Assembly: GCA_004335635.1 (NCBI GenBank)
Contig: QAXH01006528.1
Coordinates: 1 to 15,337, forward strand
Source of the DNA: Chloromonas sp. AAM2
Lineage: Eukaryota > Chlorophyta > Chlorophyceae > Chlamydomonadales > Chlamydomonadaceae
DNA length: 15,337 nt
Direction of reading: 5' to 3'
Numbering within the stretch: position 1 is the stretch's first letter; each line of letters begins with the position of its first letter. Position numbers and translations under genes: made by a program. The notes below the pieces were generated by a model that worked only from the letters and a program-made list of their open reading frames with translations, was not told where the DNA came from and ran no database searches. This document shows, piece after piece, positions 1 through 8,201 of this stretch.

Positions 1-69
1 CACACAGCGGCTCGGACACACAGCGGCTGGGACACACAGCGGCAGGGACACACAGCGGCTAGGACACAC
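1..69. repeat. 16-bp minisatellite at the left edge
   Basis: Four full head-to-tail copies of a 16-bp unit, consensus CACACAGCGGCTNGGA, plus five bases of a fifth. Copies differ only at unit positions 12 and 13 (T/A, then C, G or A). The array starts at base 1, so its full length lies outside the window. The core CACACAGCGGCA recurs once at about 8309-8320 inside the array behind the zinc-knuckle gene. Confidence 0.95.
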
Positions 70-1091
70 TATGAACATTGGCGTTGCGAGCTGCCATTTT
101 GACATGTGGTCCAGGTTGTGATCTGGCAAAGCCATTTTGCCAAGCTCTTTGCTCTCTGGATTGGCCAACTTGAGCACACAACACACAAACAGACTCACGC
201 CATGCCTGCTGCTGCACAACTGCTCTGCCCGGCATGGGGCCAAAGCTGAAAGCTCAGCCCAAAGCCATGCACAGCTGTCCAACCTCTGCAGAACACAAGC
301 GTCACAACTAACCCTCTACCTGAGAGCGCCAAGGGGCATGGAGGGGACATGGTGCAGCCGCAGCAGTGAGTCACAGGCCTGCAATGGAACGTTGGCACAG
401 TTATGGCTTGACTTCAAATGTTACATAACGGCATGTGCCAACCTACGCTCTATCCCTAAGACCCTATGCTCTTTCCCAACCTACGCTTCATCGCATTCAC
501 CGGTCATAGTTCACATTGGCTGCACAGAGCGTGAGAATTTCAATGCAGGCAGGGGGACTTGCCAGACAAACATAATCATCCGCTGGATAGGAGTGTTGTG
601 GCCTACCCACGCTGGGTGATCTTGCTCACAGCCGGGCCTTGCCTGATGCCACCTGCTCCAGCTAGTTCAACCACAGCTTCAACTCGCTGCCTCTGCACCC
701 ACTGGTGCTTGGAGCAATACCTTCGGCAGTGTGCGTATGTGAGTGATACGGCCAGAAGCAGCACGCAAGGTGACGCTCTTCCATGAACGAGACAAGAAGG
801 GGTCTGGCGGGCCACTGCTGTCACGTGGGTAGTTGTGCATGCCTCACAAAACCTAGTCATGGCATGCGGCACACTGCCTCGTACACATCCACTCATAATC
901 TATCTACCACGTTCAGCTGGCTTGTATTATTCTTCACAGCCTGACGCTACCTTCCCCAGCTAGTTCAACAGGAGCTGTACCCCAGTGCCTCCATACGCCC
1001 TACCCCGCTGCTTTTGTACGTCCTGTTCCCCACTTCATACCCACTGCCTTTGTACATTCGTTGTTCCAGTCCTACTTCACCAAGCCTTCAG
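70..1091. other. No supported gene; diverged direct repeats
   Basis: ORFs here on either strand begin at non-ATG codons or lack protein character, so none is called. The stretch contains a diverged direct repeat: a block of about 35 bases ending in CCAGCTAGTTCAAC occurs near 642-676 and again near 940-970. A short direct repeat CCAACCTACGCTYYATC occurs near 438 and 477. The segment 1005-1060 repeats a CTTTTGTAC / CCTTTGTAC theme. No promoter or RNA gene was recognised. Confidence 0.5.
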
Positions 1092-1391
1092 TCAAATACG
1101 GCCTCCAAATGAACCCACCTGGTTGAGATGTGCCTGCCCCTGCTCAGCCTCCGTTGCGTAGGCAGTCCTCACGCCCCTTAGGCCTGTGACTGCCAGCCGC
1201 ACCGCCCGCTGCACCTCCCGTGACCAGCTGCGCTGGTCCAGTGGGGAAGGCGCCACTGGCCCAGCACCAGCTGCAGCCACAGCCGTGACTGCCACTGGTG
1301 TGGCCGGTGGTGCTGACCCAGCACCAGCTGCAGCCATGGCTGGCAGTGGTGCTGCCGCTGTCAGCTGTGCGACTTCATCTCCGGTGCTCAT
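1092..1391 (-). CDS. Putative 99-aa Ala/Pro-rich protein or first exon
   Basis: Not recognised as a family. An ATG at 1391 in a favourable context (AAG before ATG) opens a 99-codon frame ending in TGA at 1092-1094. Residues 1-10 (MSTGDEVAQL) are followed by a low-complexity Ala/Pro/Val linker of about 40 residues. That linker contains two copies of AAAGAG, matching a DNA direct repeat of CCCAGCACCAGCTGCAGCCA 57 bp apart. The remaining C-terminal part is a charged, probably helical stretch (SREVQRAVRLAVTGLRGVRT). A CAG|GTGGGT donor-like site near the 3' end, after HLNQ, and a GTGAGG inside GLRG mean this could be a first exon continuing leftwards, but no matching acceptor was found. The opposite strand is also open here (1186-1449), so the coding strand is not certain. 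Codon choice (CTG, GTG, GCA, CAG) fits the main gene. Confidence 0.35.
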   Translation of the reverse strand: MSTGDEVAQLTAAAPLPAMAAAGAGSAPPATPVAVTAVAAAGAGPVAPSPLDQRSWSREVQRAVRLAVTGLRGVRTAYATEAEQGQAHLNQVGSFGGRI

Positions 1392-2690
1392 CTTTGCGTA
1401 CACGTTCTGCTCTTCTGAAGCAATGCAACGCCTGCTTGCCAATCTCTGACGTTGCTGCTGTCAGCGTTGGACTCGCTATTAACACTATACCCTGCACCCC
1501 AAACCCTAAGGCTCTTTTCCCTCGAATGTCGGTGAGTCCTAGACACGCTACAAACCCTGAAAACTCTAAATAACTGAATACTAACAACTCTAGTGTCGGT
1601 ACGGCGCCACCAGCTGCTCCAGCAGCGTGAGAGCGGTTGGCGGTTGAACGTTTCTGCCCCACGTGGCCACCAGCACCAGCCCCCCTGCCAATAGTAGGGC
1701 GCACAGGCCTAGGTCGCGCCGGGGACCGAGCGACAGCACAGTGCCGGGCTCCTGCTTCACCACTAGCAAGCGAGTGCCTGCACAGCGTAATAAGCCCGTG
1801 AAGGGTATGGGTTATGACAAGGTACTGTGCACTCAAGAGAGTGGTGATAGGAAGGCCCAACTTGGAAGGCCCAATCTAGAATCTGCCCAACAACCATTGG
1901 GTTTATTAATCTGTGGTCTAGGGTCACAACATGTGCGGCAGCTTCACTTTGAGCCAGCCGGCAAGCAGGTTGAGACTGATCCGTGGTGCACCATTACAGG
2001 TGGCCATGTCCGGTTCATACCCTTGGCAGCTGCCTTGCCTGCTCAGTCCCAATGCCAGCCTCCCTGCATGTCAGGGACTTGTGTGTGCGGTGCCCGCGTC
2101 TGCCGGGTGCTGGGGCTGCTGCATGTGGTTTGATACTGCGGGGAGCTCTATGAATCTTGTGGAACACAGGTACGCAGACGTAGGTGATTTGATGCAGGTG
2201 GCTCACAGTATGACCTAGTGATACGCATGGACATCAACTGCGCACCTGCAACGACCAGGCTTTCTGTCTGACAGTCTGCGGAGTTGAACGGCCGGAGAAA
2301 CTGAAGTGCCCCTTCTGGCAAGCGGCCCTGCATTGATAGCGCAGCATGGGCAACCGATGCTTGCCATGATCACCGTGGTTGAGCCACGGCACCAGTTATT
2401 GAATGGGAGGTGCCCGGAGAACAGGATGAGCAACAGGTGACGACCATGCCATAATGAAAGGTTGCCAACTTGCTATTGCCATTCCTTTCACGTGCGTGAA
2501 AAGCCTAAACATGAACCTGGTGCAATCTTGTTGGCAGGGAGAGTGGGCAGCATGGGGCACCCAAACAGTTGGATGGTGTGCCAAGGCCGAGTTCAATACA
2601 GCAGCAGTAAAGGCTATGCCTTGTGCTTATCACAAGGGAGCACGCGGCAAAGAGATGATCAATGCAGAGCAGGTAACGTCCTTGCACCAT
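1392..2690. other. No supported gene
   Basis: Several ORFs of 60-160 codons overlap on both strands, but they mostly start at non-ATG codons, show no domain or consistent codon preference, and do not join by clear splice sites. A telomere-like string CCCCAAACCCTAA lies at 1497-1509. A GTAACG donor-like site follows AGCAG near 2672 on the plus strand without a supported exon. Confidence 0.45.
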
Positions 2691-2999
2691 CTACACCTTA
2701 GGGCGTGCCCATGTACAGCTATGCTTGTCATGATTAGCTAGATCTTCTGTGCCGTATGCGCTTCTGCTCATGCCCTGTTTACAGGCCAAGCCCACCTTCT
2801 GTGCTGTGTCTGCTTGCAAGTCAGATGAGATAGGACCAACTACAGGGCCAACTATGCCTTGAACTGTGATGAGGGCGAAACCGGTGAGAAGCTGATGCTG
2901 TACCAAGGCCTGTAGCTGGGAAACTAATCCACGGGATGGCTTGGGTTCAGGGGGCAGGCTGTCTGTGATCAGCGTCTGGTAAAGTGTGCTTGTCATCAT
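2691..2999 (-). CDS. Putative small protein with one hydrophobic segment
   Basis: Not recognised. The frame is open on the minus strand from beyond 3080; the first in-frame ATG is at 2999 (tandem ATG at 2996), giving 102 residues to the stop at 2691. Residues about 1-35 are polar (LPPEPKPSRG near 15-24). Residues about 38-57 (LTGFALITVQGIVGPVVGPI) are hydrophobic with repeated Gly and could be one membrane segment. After residue 68 (TAQK) the composition becomes less protein-like, and a CAGAAG|GTGGGC donor-like site there suggests the exon may stop at 2796. It would run head-to-head with the zinc-knuckle gene, about 200 bp from its ATG. It could equally be a chance ORF. Confidence 0.3.
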   Translation of the reverse strand: MMTSTLYQTLITDSLPPEPKPSRGLVSQLQALVQHQLLTGFALITVQGIVGPVVGPISSDLQADTAQKVGLACKQGMSRSAYGTEDLANHDKHSCTWARPKV

Positions 3000-3200
3000 G
3001 AGTGCATCCTTATTCTGGGCCAAGTGTTTGATGTGCTGGGCTAAGTGAGTGTGAGCTACGACGCGTTTGAATGTGTCCAAGGGTGAGGCATGCGGCCATG
3101 GGATTCACATGGGCGTGCATGCGCAGCTAGCCTTGCATCTTTCAAACAGAAGAGTCCCAGGTTCGGCACGCCGGCAACGATCGGCACAGCAGCAGTCACG
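3000..3200. promoter_or_regulatory. Upstream region / possible shared promoter of the zinc-knuckle gene
   Basis: This is the sequence directly upstream of the start codon at 3201. No TATA box or recognisable binding site was seen. If the minus-strand ORF at 2691-2999 is real, it would be a short bidirectional promoter. The zinc-knuckle frame stays open upstream to 3090 without an in-frame stop, so some of this stretch may be 5' UTR. Confidence 0.3.
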
Positions 3201-3767
3201 ATGCATAGTAGTGATGAAGAGGAAGAGGGTGAGCGCCATCCGATCAACGCTGTTCTCCAAGCTGCAAAGGCCCGAAAGCTGAATGGACGGGACTCCAAGG
3301 CTTCAGGCCTTGCTGCCGAGCAAGAACCAAAGGGGAAAGCTACTCCATCTCGGGATGCATCGGGCAGCCCAGGACCTGCAAGCGACAAGAAAGCCCCTGG
3401 AACCCAAAGCAAGAAGAAGAAAAAGTCCAAGAAGACCCCTGAAAGGCAGGAGGCTGTGCAAGAAGACGCACAGGAAGACGTGGATGGAACTGGCGCACCT
3501 CCTAGTCCTGGGAATGGCGCGATTGCCGAGGCAGATGCGCCCAAGCAGCCCGCCACTGCTCCTCTAGACCTGACCAGCATAACAGCTCGGGTGCAGGAGG
3601 CAGGTGGCAAGGACATCAGAGGACAGCCCAAGATTGTCTTTGTGGAGGACCAGGCAGAGATTGTGCAGGCTGTGGAACTCAGGCGCCTTACCAAGGCCCC
3701 AAGATACTTCGACGATGATGTAGGCATGGTGGAGCCGTCAACAAAACGGTGTTTTCACTGCGGCCAG
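3201..3767 (+). CDS. Exon 1: acidic/Lys-rich N-terminus and first half of knuckle 1
   Basis: Encodes residues 1-189 and ends at CAG|GTGCGG in phase 0. It carries the acidic start, the Lys run, the LRRLTKAPRYFD lead-in and the CFHCGQ half of knuckle 1; the His and last Cys come from exon 2. Without splicing, the frame runs on to a stop at 3849-3851 and would give a protein lacking a complete knuckle. Confidence 0.88.
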
Positions 3768-4868
3768 GTGCGGGGATTCCATGCAGATGTGGAGCATGCA
3801 TGCACATCTGGCTGCATGGGGCTTGGGAATGTTGCCATGCCAGAGCAGTGACAGCTGAGGACCGGCCAGTCTGCATGCGGCGGCGTAGCAGTCATACATC
3901 GCCATGGTATAGGCATGCCTTGCCTGCCAGCATGGCATGCTGCTTCTTGCTGTACATCTGCTGTACAAGCTAAACAACAAGTCTATCATGCGCGCCACAC
4001 AGCATGCAAGCATCACACAACCTACATGTGTGTGTATGAGAATTTTACACTGACCACCTATCCATCAATCTAGTTATCAACGCAGTCACGCATTCATGAC
4101 ATGTTGCCAATCACCCAATGGCCAATGGCCCATCGCACTCCAACCAGTACACGTGGTGATAGTGCACAGCAGCGCTGATTGGGAGCTCGTGGCAACACAT
4201 CAACACACTCAGCGCATATCACTCCATCAATACCATGGCACCAATAACGCTGCACTCAGTCGCACAGCACAACGCGCACCCACCTGTGCAGTTTAGCCTC
4301 ATAGAAGCGTAGCAATGGTGCAGAATGGCTTTGGATGTTGGGCTGTAGCAAGCCATGCTCACCCGCCACACTCACTCACAGTGCCACGTGGTCACAGTGT
4401 CACTCCATGCATTTTCCACACACTGAATGCAGATGGGGCACTTTGCTAACAGCTGCACAAATGCTGCGCGGGTCAAGCCATGCATCCTGTGTGCCCAATT
4501 GGGCCACGAGGCCTTCGTTTGTCCGAATAGTGAGTAACATCTCGGCTGAGCCACTCTCACCTCTGTAGCATCCCATGTGCTCAAGGGTGGTGTAATGTCA
4601 CGACTTTTCCTGTGTTGTCAAATGTTACTTGGCAAAACTGGTTGATGTGCACAGTCGTTGATGCTTTACTATTCATGTTGGACCACAGCCCAGATGAGCT
4701 GCTGGTCAGAACCTTTGGTTGGCAAGGGTTGCCATTAATTTGAGCTTAAGAACCAGCTACTGAACAAGCTGAGATTTTGCCGTTTGCTTCTCATAAACAT
4801 AAGGGCTGACACGTAAGAGGAGTTTTGGAGTACTCGCAAATGAATTGAATGGACAGACACGCGCGCAT

Positions 4869-4904
<36 letters not shown>

Positions 4905-6636
4905 CGTTGTTTTGGCGTTTAGTTGGAAATCACTGTTTTTCAGTTGGGAGTCCCTGTCCTGGTGACAATGAGACAATCGAGGGTCTGTTTTATGGAGAAG
5001 TATGGTCTGATCGCTGTCGTTCTTGCAGGGTTGTGTTTCCGCTGTGGCATGCCCGGTCACGTGTCCAAGGACTGCAAAAACGGGCGTGTGGAGGGATGGG
5101 AGAGTGCGGCGGCAACGTGCAACCGCTGCGGCTCAACAACCAGCTGTCCGTGCGTGGGCAAAGGAGACTACTTCAGGTATGCCTGTAGCCTGTCAAAACG
5201 ATTTTTGTGGGTCGTATGTGTGAGCGGCTTTTTATATATGTATCGGTCAACAAGTGGAACAGAAGAGTGTCGTTCTGGTGGCGAAGGGCCGCAGGCCGGT
5301 GTGTCAGTGTTCAATGTTGGCCAGGACTGATAGCGGACAGACAGGGCCAGCAGACAGGCTGCACCTACAAAACTCAGCAGCGCTTCGGTTCAGCCATCAG
5401 GCAACGTGGAGGAACGGGACACGGAAAACAGCAGCCATGCACGTAACGTAACATGCAAATCACCAAAACAGCATTTCATGATGTCTAGTCCAGGGGCGTC
5501 ATGTTCGTTCAAGCCCTTCTCTTGTCTTCTCGGTTCTATTCCCATGCGCGCCAAATGCTGTGCCTCCATCATCACGCTTCTCAATGAGCGTTCATCATAT
5601 GGTTTGCTTGCAGGTATGAGGGTGGCTGCACCGGCAGTTACACCGCCGAGGACCTGCGCTACTGCCGGTGCTATGTATGCGGCAAGACTGGCCACCTGTG
5701 CTGCAAACCCACACCAAGGGTGAGCCTTCCATGGTGATGATGTAGTTCAAAGGTACAGTTCGAACGTCATAGAAAGCACTTTGCTATGCTTTTTCTGTGC
5801 TTGTTGCCGCCTGCTTGCCTGGCCAGACGACAGGGTGTAAGGAATCTGGACTAGATTGCCCTTGACATAACCGTTTGTTTGCACGTGCCCCTTGATCTGC
5901 AGTTGCCTTCGTTCCAGGTCAGTTGCTACAACTGCGGCTCCACCAAGCATCTAGGCGAGGAGTGTCCGGACGAGAACCGGCCACACCTGGCTGCGGAGCG
6001 GGCCGGGGATATGCGCAAGGCGGAACAGGAGCGGGAAAAGGACTTGGATAGGCAACAGCAACAGGCAACAAGGTGTGTGGCAGGAATGGCAGGGGGGGAA
6101 GGCAGCGCCTGGCCGTACAATAGACCATCCGCCTGGCAATGCGCCTGGCACCTGACAGTTTGCCTGGTCAAGTGAGTCTACCTTGCGTGCTGAAAGTCGT
6201 GTTTTCGTTACACCTGGTTTTTGCTTTTCTTCTGTGCTTGTACCCGTCTGTTGCCGCCAGATTTGCCTTTATATTATTTTGCTTGCAGGGGCTACCCGGC
6301 AGGGGGCAAGCACCGGTCCCAGAGCGTGGGGGGCGCGCCCCGCACACACAACAGGTGCGCGCTATGGCTATACCCCTCCAGCACCAAGTTTGTTGTTATG
6401 ATTATCTTGTCACATTTGTAAACAATGCCCACAAGGGATTGAAGTGCCGTTGCACACACCAGGTGTGCATCTGAGGGTCCTTGTGTGTGTGAGGCTCTGT
6501 GTACGGACGTTTGAGTGCAAAATCATTTGTTTGCTTCCTGGACTGGAACCCACAACCCTTCCACACCTTCAAGGTTTGGCTTCAACGTTTCAGCACAGTG
6601 GACTGGGGAACACACCTTGACAAGTGCAATACAATA

Positions 6637-6683
<47 letters not shown>

Positions 6684-8201
6684 ACACACACACGCAACAC
6701 ACACACGCAGGTGGGACGATGACGACCAGCCAATTGCAGTTGCCATGGCGGCCGCTCGTTACAACCAACATGACAACCGAGACCGATACCGCAGCGCTCC
6801 AAGGTAGGACGGCCTTGGTGCATGGCATGACAAGGCCATGCCAACGCATCTATTGGCGATTCAAACTCGCTTGACATTGTGCATTCACAATCTGAGGTAG
6901 CAGGGCAAACATGCGGGCTTGGCCAGGTATTTTGGCGTTGTATACCGTACTGCGAGAAACCGGCTTGTGAGCAGTTCTTCAAGTTTGCAAGCCAGCTAGG
7001 CAAAACAAACCAGAAACCGCCTCCCAGAGGTAGGAGGGCACACGGACGGGCTTGTTTCAGGCCATGGCCACGTTCATGCATCCATCGGCACTGTATGGCA
7101 TCATCATCATGGTCATCTATGCTGCATCACCTGCATGACGCGTGTGTCGGACGGCTGGGGCTTGATGGTCATGTCAAGGTTCTCCTAGTCATAATCGCCA
7201 TCTTCATTCGTGCTTATCATCAACATTACAGGAGCAGCAGCTGCAGCAGCGCCTTCACATGGACCCATGCTTTGCTATCAGCGCTGTTCTGCGGCTTCGC
7301 TTCTGATGATGACGTGTTCACATGCTGTATGCTGCTGCTCTGCAATTGCAGGTATGAAGCACCGTCTGTGGCTGCCTACGCAACACACACAACAAGCCGC
7401 TTCGCCCAACCACCACCCGTGTACGGGATGCAGCAACACCAGCAGCAGCAGCCTTACAACGCTGCCATTGGCACAGCACAACGGTACAACAGCATTGGCC
7501 ATGTACGGGAGCAGCAGTACAGTCAGCAGCAGCAGCAGTACGGTCAGCAGTACGCTGATCGAAGCAGGAGTGTAGGCGCTTACCAGGGCGTGTATGGAGT
7601 GATGCAACAGCAGCACCAGCAGTACGACAGTACGACGCAGCAAGCTCCGCGGTATGCGGCGAGTCTACAGCCGCAGCGGCATGGCGGCAGTAGCGGTACA
7701 GACGCTCGAGTGCGACAGTCCTCGAAACAGCAGCAGCAAGAGGCACAGCGCGAGTCGGACGCTTTCCGCAGGTGCGGACCTTGCAAGGAACGCCTTTATT
7801 GGACTGGCTTTATTTTGGAGTGTTTTGTCAGCATGCACATCATCAGATCCATGCCGTTGCCTCATCACCTGGGTACTGCTGATAAGATTTCAAGAATTTG
7901 GTTTTCTTCCATTCAAATAGGAATGTTGGGCGGAGTTCAGTGTTGATGCTGTTCTCTCTTTGCATCTTTGCCATCATCAGTTCGTGCATCAGTTCGTGTC
8001 TTTCGTCCAACTCTTGTCACGCTCGGCTGCTGTACTGTGGCCCTGCGCCTGGTTCTGATAGCCATGTTATCAACTTTGATTTGCATGGCAACTTGCATGT
8101 GCAGGCAGTTGGACCGGCAGGAACGGGGGCGCGACAGTGGGCACAAACGGTCAAGATATCATGACGACGACGAACCCCCACCCTGCCGCCGGAGATACTG
8201 A
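3201..8201 (+). CDS. CCHC zinc-knuckle protein, ZCCHC7/Air-like, nine exons, 587 aa
   Basis: Exons 3201-3767, 4433-4529, 5029-5176, 5614-5719, 5903-6072, 6289-6354, 6711-6803, 7352-7771 and 8105-8201 join in phase to 588 codons including TGA. Order: acidic N-terminus (DEEEEGE, 5-11), Lys-rich nuclear-localisation-like run (KKKKKSKK, 71-78), conserved lead-in LRRLTKAPRYFD (160-171), then knuckles at C184/C187/H192/C197, C206/C209/H214/C219, C224/C227/H232/C237, an irregular Cys cluster 252-263, C290/C293/H298 with C300-C301, and C314/C317/H322/C327. Then come an acidic/Gln coiled-coil-like stretch (about 330-363), a Gln/Tyr-rich region (417-555) and a basic tail. Family knowledge: plant zinc-knuckle proteins share the RYFD lead-in and the GHLCC form of the fifth knuckle, and resemble Air1/2 and ZCCHC7, RNA-binding TRAMP subunits in nuclear RNA surveillance. 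That role is inferred. The start is the first ATG giving the acidic N-terminus; an upstream in-frame non-ATG extension is open but unlikely. Confidence 0.88.
4433..4529 (+). CDS. Exon 2: rest of knuckle 1 and knuckle 2
   Basis: Begins after TGCAG at 4428-4432 with an ATG codon that supplies MGHFANSC, completing CFHCGQMGHFANSC. It then encodes RVKPCILCAQLGHEAFVCPN, a perfect C-x2-C-x4-H-x4-C knuckle. It ends A|GTGAGT in phase 1. It is only 97 bases long, and is identified because the motif closes exactly across the intron. Confidence 0.87.
4857..4903. repeat. Alternating purine-pyrimidine tract with (CA)15 in intron 2
   Basis: An unbroken run of alternating purines and pyrimidines: ACACGCGCGCATGCGC followed by (CA)15 at 4872-4901. 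It lies about 125 bases upstream of the exon 3 acceptor. Confidence 0.9.
5029..5176 (+). CDS. Exon 3: knuckle 3 and irregular Cys cluster
   Basis: Starts after TTCTTGCAG with GG completing an AGG Arg codon. It encodes CFRCGMPGHVSKDC (canonical) and then CNRCGSTTSCPC, which begins as a knuckle but has no His at the expected spacing. It ends TTCAG|GTATGC in phase 2. Confidence 0.87.
5614..5719 (+). CDS. Exon 4: fifth knuckle of the GHLCC type
   Basis: Starts after TTGCAG, completes AGG, and encodes YTAEDLRYCRCYVCGKTGHLCC. The EDL lead-in and the H-L-C-C ending replace the usual H-x4-C spacing, a form known from plant members of this family. It ends AGG|GTGAGC in phase 0. Confidence 0.86.
5903..6072 (+). 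CDS. Exon 5: last canonical knuckle and charged helix
   Basis: Starts after CTGCAG with LPSFQVSCYNCG and completes a C-x2-C-x4-H-x4-C knuckle (CYNCGSTKHLGEEC). It then encodes a Glu/Arg/Lys-rich stretch and four Gln. A second acceptor TTCCAG 15 bases further on is in the same frame and would drop LPSFQ only. It ends ACAAG|GTGTGT in phase 2. Confidence 0.85.
6289..6354 (+). CDS. Exon 6: short Gly/Arg/Ser exon
   Basis: 66 bases flanked by phase-2 introns. It completes AGG and encodes GYPAGGKHRSQSVGGAPRTH and onward, ending ACAG|GTGCGC. The acceptor TTGCTTGCAG follows a T-rich run. Skipping this exon would keep the frame. Confidence 0.75.
6638..6710. repeat. (CA)n microsatellite up to the exon 7 acceptor
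   Basis: (CA)21C at 6638-6680, then two copies of GCAACACACACAC (6681-6693, 6694-6706), then GCAG, the 3' splice site. The repeat therefore occupies the whole polypyrimidine-tract position of intron 6. Confidence 0.92.
6711..6803 (+). CDS. Exon 7: Asp/Arg/Ala exon behind a CA repeat
   Basis: 93 bases flanked by phase-2 introns. It encodes RWDDDDQPIAVAMAAARYNQ and an Arg/Tyr/Asp-rich continuation, ending CCAAG|GTAGGA. The acceptor GCAG is preceded by about 70 bases of CA repeat and has no pyrimidine tract. Confidence 0.72.
7352..7771 (+). CDS. Exon 8: Gln/Tyr-rich low-complexity exon
   Basis: 420 bases, phase 2 at both ends, starting after GCAATTGCAG. Encodes residues 417-555, dominated by Gln runs spaced by Tyr, Gly, Arg and Ser (for example QQYSQQQQQYGQQYADRSRS). 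The composition is prion-like or phase-separation-like. The frame is open upstream to 6879 and downstream to 7946, so the boundaries rest on splice motifs and phase. Confidence 0.78.
8105..8201 (+). CDS. Exon 9: basic/acidic C-terminal tail and stop
   Basis: Starts after GCATGTGCAG, completes AGG, and encodes QLDRQERGRDSGHKRSRYHD, an Asp/Pro stretch and an Arg-rich end, then TGA at 8199-8201. The charged RSR/DDDE composition continues that of exons 7-8, supporting the join. An optional 21-base exon at 7921-7941 may precede it. Confidence 0.75.

Noticed and set aside
1..69. Telomeric repeat at the window edge
   Set aside because: The unit is a 16-bp GC-rich sequence unlike any known telomere unit.
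137..619. 160-codon plus-strand ORF
   Set aside because: Starts at a non-ATG codon; no domain, repeats or coding-like codon use.
1375..1860. 161-codon minus-strand ORF
   Set aside because: Overlaps the better supported 1092-1391 frame at its end and has no recognisable protein character.
3056..3727. Long minus-strand ORF (223 codons) opposite exon 1 of the zinc-knuckle gene
   Set aside because: Ser/Pro/Phe-rich shadow of the Glu/Lys-rich coding exon; no domain and a composition that mirrors the sense strand.
6537..6553. Minus-strand GGTTCCAGTCC, matching a tRNA B box
   Set aside because: The T-arm stem does not pair and there is no acceptor stem or D arm.
6879..7946. A continuous 355-codon plus-strand ORF
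   Set aside because: Starts at a non-ATG codon in intron 7 and includes intron sequence on both sides of exon 8; only 7352-7771 has the composition and splice support.
3201..8201. CCHC knuckles as part of a retroelement Gag gene
   Set aside because: Many spliced exons, five or more knuckles, the RYFD lead-in and no protease, reverse transcriptase or long terminal repeats nearby.
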